From NCBI RefSeq assembly GCF_014654895.1, contig NZ_BNBE01000003.1, positions 710,501 to 774,500 of the forward strand: a DNA stretch of 64,000 nucleotides, written 5' to 3'. The stretch comes from Streptomyces filamentosus. GTDB lineage: Bacteria > Actinomycetota > Actinomycetes > Streptomycetales > Streptomycetaceae. This document shows, piece after piece, positions 61,033 through 64,000 of this stretch (position 1 is the first letter of the stretch; every line of letters starts with the position of its first letter). Under the pieces are notes generated by a model. It made no database searches. It worked only from the letters and a program-made list of their open reading frames with translations, and was not told the origin of the DNA. Position numbers and translations under genes: made by a program.

Positions 61033-63090
61033 ATGTCGTGGACCCGTAGGCTCCTCTCCCTGCTCCCGGTCGTGCTCGCGGTGCTCGCCGCGGCCCTGCT
61101 CACCGCCCCCGGCGCCCAGGCGCACGAGGAACGGCCCGTCACCTTCCCCGACGGCTCCGGCAGCGTGCCCCGCCACCGCGCGGGCGAACCCGACCTCCTC
61201 GTCTGCAAGACGGACCGCGCCGACTTCGAACGCCGGATCGCCGCCTTCCCGGCCGGCCTCAAGGCCCGCAACCGGGAGCTCTTCGCCCGCTGCGGCCGCT
61301 CCGGCCACCGCCACCTCCAGCAGGCCGTCGACGCCGTCGACCGCCCCGGCATGAACATCGCGATCCTGCCCGGCCTGTACGAGGAGGAGCCCTCGCTCCC
61401 CGCCCCCACCGGCGCCTGCGCCTCCCTGAAGGCCCCGACCTCCTCCTTCGGCTACCAGATCCTCAGCTACGAGCAGCAGGCGCAGTGCCCGCACAACCAG
61501 AACCTGGTCGCCATCCTCGGCAAGAAGGACCTCCAGATCGAGGGCACCGGCGCCTCCCGCCTCGACGTCGTCGTCGACGCCAAGTACGCCAAGCTGAACG
61601 CGATCCGCGCCGACAGGTCCGACGGGATCTACTTCCGCAACTTCACCGCCCAGCGCACCACCTTCAACTCGCTGTACGTGCTCGCCGCCGACGGCTTCGT
61701 CATCGACGACGTCCTCACCCGCTGGAACGACGAGTACGGCTTCCTCACCTTCGCCTCCGACCACGGCCTCTACAAGAACTGCGAGTCCTACGGCAACGGC
61801 GACTCCGGCATCTACCCCGGCTCGGCCTCGGACATCAACGACGGCCACGGCTACGAGGTCCCCCGCTACTCCATCGAGATCACCGGCTGCCGCAGCCACC
61901 ACAACATGGTCGGCTACTCCGGCACGGCCGGGGACTCCGTCTGGGCCCACGACAACGAGTTCGACCACAACATGGGCGGCGCCTCCATGGACTCCGCCTT
62001 CCCCGGCCATCCCGGACTCCCTCAGAACCACGCGAAGTTCGAGCGCAACCTGATCCACGACAACAACGAGGACTACTACCGGTACGTCGCCGACGGCACC
62101 TGCGCGAAGCCGCCCGCCGAGCGCGGCTACGAGAACGGCGTCGTCTGCCCCCAGATCTCCATGCCGCCCGGCTCCGGCATCATCACCGCGGGCGGCAACT
62201 GGAACCTCTACGAGGACAACTGGATCTACGGCCACGAACGGACCGGCTTCTACCTCAACGCCGTCCCCGCCTTCATCCGCGGCGAGTCCGCCTGGTCCGA
62301 GCAGACCGACACCTCCCACCACAACCGCTACGCGAACAACCGCCTCGGCACCGACAAGGCCGGCAACCCCCGCCCCAACCGCACCGACGTCTGGTGGGAC
62401 GGCCAGGGCCGCGGCAACTGCTGGCAGGACGACACCGGCGCCTCCAGCCCCCGCGCCCTGCCCGCCTGCGGCGCCGCCCGCGGCGAGGTCTCCGGCGCCA
62501 CCGCCCGGCTCGTCGGCGAACCCGTCAAGCTCGCCCAGCTCCTCGTCTGCGCCGACTACAGCGTCCAGGCCCGCCGCCTGCCCGCCGGCTGCGACTGGTA
62601 CGGCGCCCGCGGCCTGGAGCGCGTCGAGGTCCAGATCGCCCTGGCGGCCTCCCTCCTCCTCGCCCTCGTCGGCACCGCCCTGTGGTGGCGCCGGCTGCGC
62701 GGCCGCCGCCTCGCCGCCGCGGCCCTCGTCACCGGCCTCGCCGGCCTCGCCCTCGACGTCGCCGGCGCCACCCTCGCCCTCGCCCCGACGTACGTCCCCG
62801 CCCTCGCGCTCCTCCTCACCGGCGCCTGGTGGACCGCCACCGGCCTCCTCCTGCGCCCCGCCCGGCCCGTCTTCGCCTGGACCACGGTCACCCTCGGCCT
62901 CCTCACCCTCCTCGACGCCTTCGACAAGGCCGTCCTGATGATCCCCGGCATCCCCCTGAGCCCCGCCTGGCTCCGCCTCCTCCTGGGCGTCGTCTGGGTC
63001 CTGTGGGCCGTCGTCGCCGCCGGCACCCGCCCCGCCCCCGCCACCCCCGCGCCCCCGGCCGGAACCCCCGCCGAGGAGGTCCCCGCGTGA
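61033..63090 (+). CDS. Exported right-handed beta-helix protein with C-terminal membrane domain
   Basis: 685 aa from ATG 61033; no clear RBS, perhaps leaderless or weakly translated. Signal peptide ends GAQAHEE. Residues 90-480 form parallel beta-helix repeats (DLQIEGTGASRLDVVVDAKY, SLYVLAADGFVIDDVLTRWN, HGLYKNCESYGNGDSGIYPG, SIEITGCRSHHNMVGYSG, NWNLYEDNWIYGHERTGFYL). The last 150 residues have four or five membrane helices (VQIALAASLLLALVGTALWW onward). Beta-helix proteins act on or bind polysaccharides; enzyme activity is not evident. Coupled by GTGA to the lipoprotein gene after it. Confidence 0.87.
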   Translation: MSWTRRLLSLLPVVLAVLAAALLTAPGAQAHEERPVTFPDGSGSVPRHRAGEPDLLVCKTDRADFERRIAAFPAGLKARNRELFARCGRSGHRHLQQAVDAVDRPGMNIAILPGLYEEEPSLPAPTGACASLKAPTSSFGYQILSYEQQAQCPHNQNLVAILGKKDLQIEGTGASRLDVVVDAKYAKLNAIRADRSDGIYFRNFTAQRTTFNSLYVLAADGFVIDDVLTRWNDEYGFLTFASDHGLYKNCESYGNGDSGIYPGSASDINDGHGYEVPRYSIEITGCRSHHNMVGYSGTAGDSVWAHDNEFDHNMGGASMDSAFPGHPGLPQNHAKFERNLIHDNNEDYYRYVADGTCAKPPAERGYENGVVCPQISMPPGSGIITAGGNWNLYEDNWIYGHERTGFYLNAVPAFIRGESAWSEQTDTSHHNRYANNRLGTDKAGNPRPNRTDVWWDGQGRGNCWQDDTGASSPRALPACGAARGEVSGATARLVGEPVKLAQLLVCADYSVQARRLPAGCDWYGARGLERVEVQIALAASLLLALVGTALWWRRLRGRRLAAAALVTGLAGLALDVAGATLALAPTYVPALALLLTGAWWTATGLLLRPARPVFAWTTVTLGLLTLLDAFDKAVLMIPGIPLSPAWLRLLLGVVWVLWAVVAAGTRPAPATPAPPAGTPAEEVPA

Positions 63091-64000
63091 CCCGCCCCTC
63101 GCTCCGCCCCGTACCCCGCCCCCCTTCCCCCGCCGGGCCCCGCGCCCTGTTCGGTGCCGCGCCCCCCGGCGCACGCGGGCCCGCGCCCCGCCCCGCACGG
63201 GGGTCCGCACCGGGGCCCGTGCCCCGCCGGGCGCGCCGTCGCCGTACGGCCCCGCTCGCGGCGGCCGCGCTCGCCGCCGTCCTGCTCCTGGCCGCCGGGT
63301 GCGGCGGCCGGGCCACCACCCACCACAAGCCCGGAACCGGTCACGAGCAGGCCACCGGGAACGGCGGCACCCTGCTCGCGGCCCGCGACGAGTCCGGCCA
63401 CCGGCTGCGCGAACTCCCCGCCGCCGACGCCCCCTCCGTCCGGGCCGAGGCCCGCCCCGACACCGAGGGCGGCTGGAACGTCCACCTCACCGTGGAGAGG
63501 TTCCGCTTCACCCCCGAGTCCACCGGCGGCGGCGCCCTCGCCGGCCGGGGCCACGCCCGCCTCCTGGTCGACGGCCGGGAGGCCGCCCGCGCCTACGGCC
63601 CCTGGTTCCACGTCCCGTCCGGCGCCCGCACCCTCACCGTCCGCCTGTACGCCGACGACCACACCGTCTGGGCCACCGCCGGCGCCCCCGTCCAGACCAC
63701 CCTCACCCTCACCCCCTCCGCGCAGTCCCCCTCCGCCCGGACCCCCTCCGCCGGGGCCTCCTCCGCCCCGACCCCGTCCCCGCCCCCCGCGCCCACTCCC
63801 ACCGGCCGCACCCTCGACATCCGCGTCACCGGCTCGACCGTCACCCCCGCCCCCTCCCGCGTCGAGCTGCGGAAGGGCGAGCGGATCACCCTCCGCGTCA
63901 CCGCCGACCGCGCCGACACCGTCCACGTCCACGGCTACGACCGCGAGGCCGCCCTCGCCCCCGGCACCCCGGCCACCCTCACCCTCACCGCCGACCGCAC
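63087..64000 (+). CDS. Lipoprotein with cupredoxin-like domain, 3' truncated
   Basis: Starts at GTG overlapping the beta-helix gene stop and stays open for 304 codons to the window edge. After a 60-residue Pro/Arg-rich start comes a hydrophobic helix with lipobox LLLAAGCGG. An extracytoplasmic beta domain (HLTVERFRFTPESTG, RLLVDGREAARAYGPWFHVP, TLTVRLYADDHTVWA) follows, then a Thr/Pro/Ser linker and a cupredoxin-like segment (TLDIRVTGSTVTPAPSRVEL, RKGERITLRVTADRADTVHV, HGYD). The VHVHGYD His may bind metal. The same-operon beta-helix protein suggests a joint envelope role. Function unknown. Confidence 0.75.
   Translation, partial: MTRPSLRPVPRPPSPAGPRALFGAAPPGARGPAPRPARGSAPGPVPRRARRRRTAPLAAAALAAVLLLAAGCGGRATTHHKPGTGHEQATGNGGTLLAARDESGHRLRELPAADAPSVRAEARPDTEGGWNVHLTVERFRFTPESTGGGALAGRGHARLLVDGREAARAYGPWFHVPSGARTLTVRLYADDHTVWATAGAPVQTTLTLTPSAQSPSARTPSAGASSAPTPSPPPAPTPTGRTLDIRVTGSTVTPAPSRVELRKGERITLRVTADRADTVHVHGYDREAALAPGTPATLTLTADR

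Noticed and set aside
59494..63210. A 1238-codon minus-strand frame across hmgA and the beta-helix gene
   Set aside because: Long only because stops are rare at this GC content. hmgA and the beta-helix protein explain the region with clear motifs.

Overview
The window looks like chromosomal DNA of a Streptomyces species. It has very high GC with G/C-biased third codon positions, GTG and TTG starts, many 4-bp ATGA/GTGA stop-start overlaps, and Streptomyces hallmark families (a SepF paralogue, an Rpf-domain/LysM protein, DUF5925, DUF5685, streptogrisin, an SGNH esterase, a sortase-anchored lytic polysaccharide monooxygenase). Gene order from tyrA-cmk-plsC-der to hmgA fits what I remember of a conserved chromosome-core block in this genus; that comparison is memory, not a search. 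I see no rRNA, tRNA, CRISPR array, insertion sequence, prophage or large biosynthetic cluster.

Layout. (1) 1-4351: an NAD/ADP-ribose neighbourhood (NadR-like ATPase end, Nudix/winged-helix protein, ADP-ribosylglycohydrolase, RlaP-like nucleotidyltransferase) converging on a second RlaP-like gene that lies behind Rieske and DUF952 genes. (2) 4462-9219: a YidB-like gene, then tyrA, cmk, plsC and der, closed by a 24-bp terminator stem. (3) 9297-20724: cell-envelope and miscellaneous genes: two hypothetical proteins, an Rpf/LysM protein, a glycosyltransferase, a CtaD missing about 125-130 residues including the CuB site, an I78-like inhibitor, PAP2, an MFS exporter, SepF and a DUF5685 protein with an extreme cysteine tail. 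(4) 20792-31467: a divergent sulfur-salvage-like locus with two binding proteins, two permeases, one ATPase, an acetyltransferase, two flavin monooxygenases, a DUF1684 protein and an FAD/NAD(P)-binding gene broken by a 13-bp duplication. A 22-codon Cys-ending leader peptide precedes the left arm. (5) 31674-43173: streptogrisin protease, adhE behind a perfect Rex-type operator, a membrane protein, a lipase, an LAETG-anchored LPMO, and a CitB-type response regulator divergent from tctCBA. (6) 43265-49267: DUF402, GNAT, GntR and AAA genes, then a translationally coupled surface-glycan operon (two GT2 enzymes and a NodB deacetylase). (7) 50004-56369: SGNH esterase, a pseudokinase, a CoA transferase, and a DrrAB-type exporter divergent from its TetR regulator. 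(8) 56356-64000: an orphan type ISP C-terminal protein, a frameshifted membrane-protein gene, a GntR regulator with hmgA, and a beta-helix membrane protein followed by a cupredoxin-like lipoprotein cut by the window edge.

How they work together. The clearest functional units are the ADP-ribose/NAD cluster, the organosulfur uptake and oxidation locus (inferred from its match in composition to the B. subtilis ytmI operon), the Rex-adhE redox unit, the tct uptake unit with its regulator, the glycan operon and the drug-efflux unit. Unusual items are the CuB-less CtaD, the leader peptide, two frameshifted genes, a membrane pseudokinase, and several perfect inverted repeats in divergent promoters.
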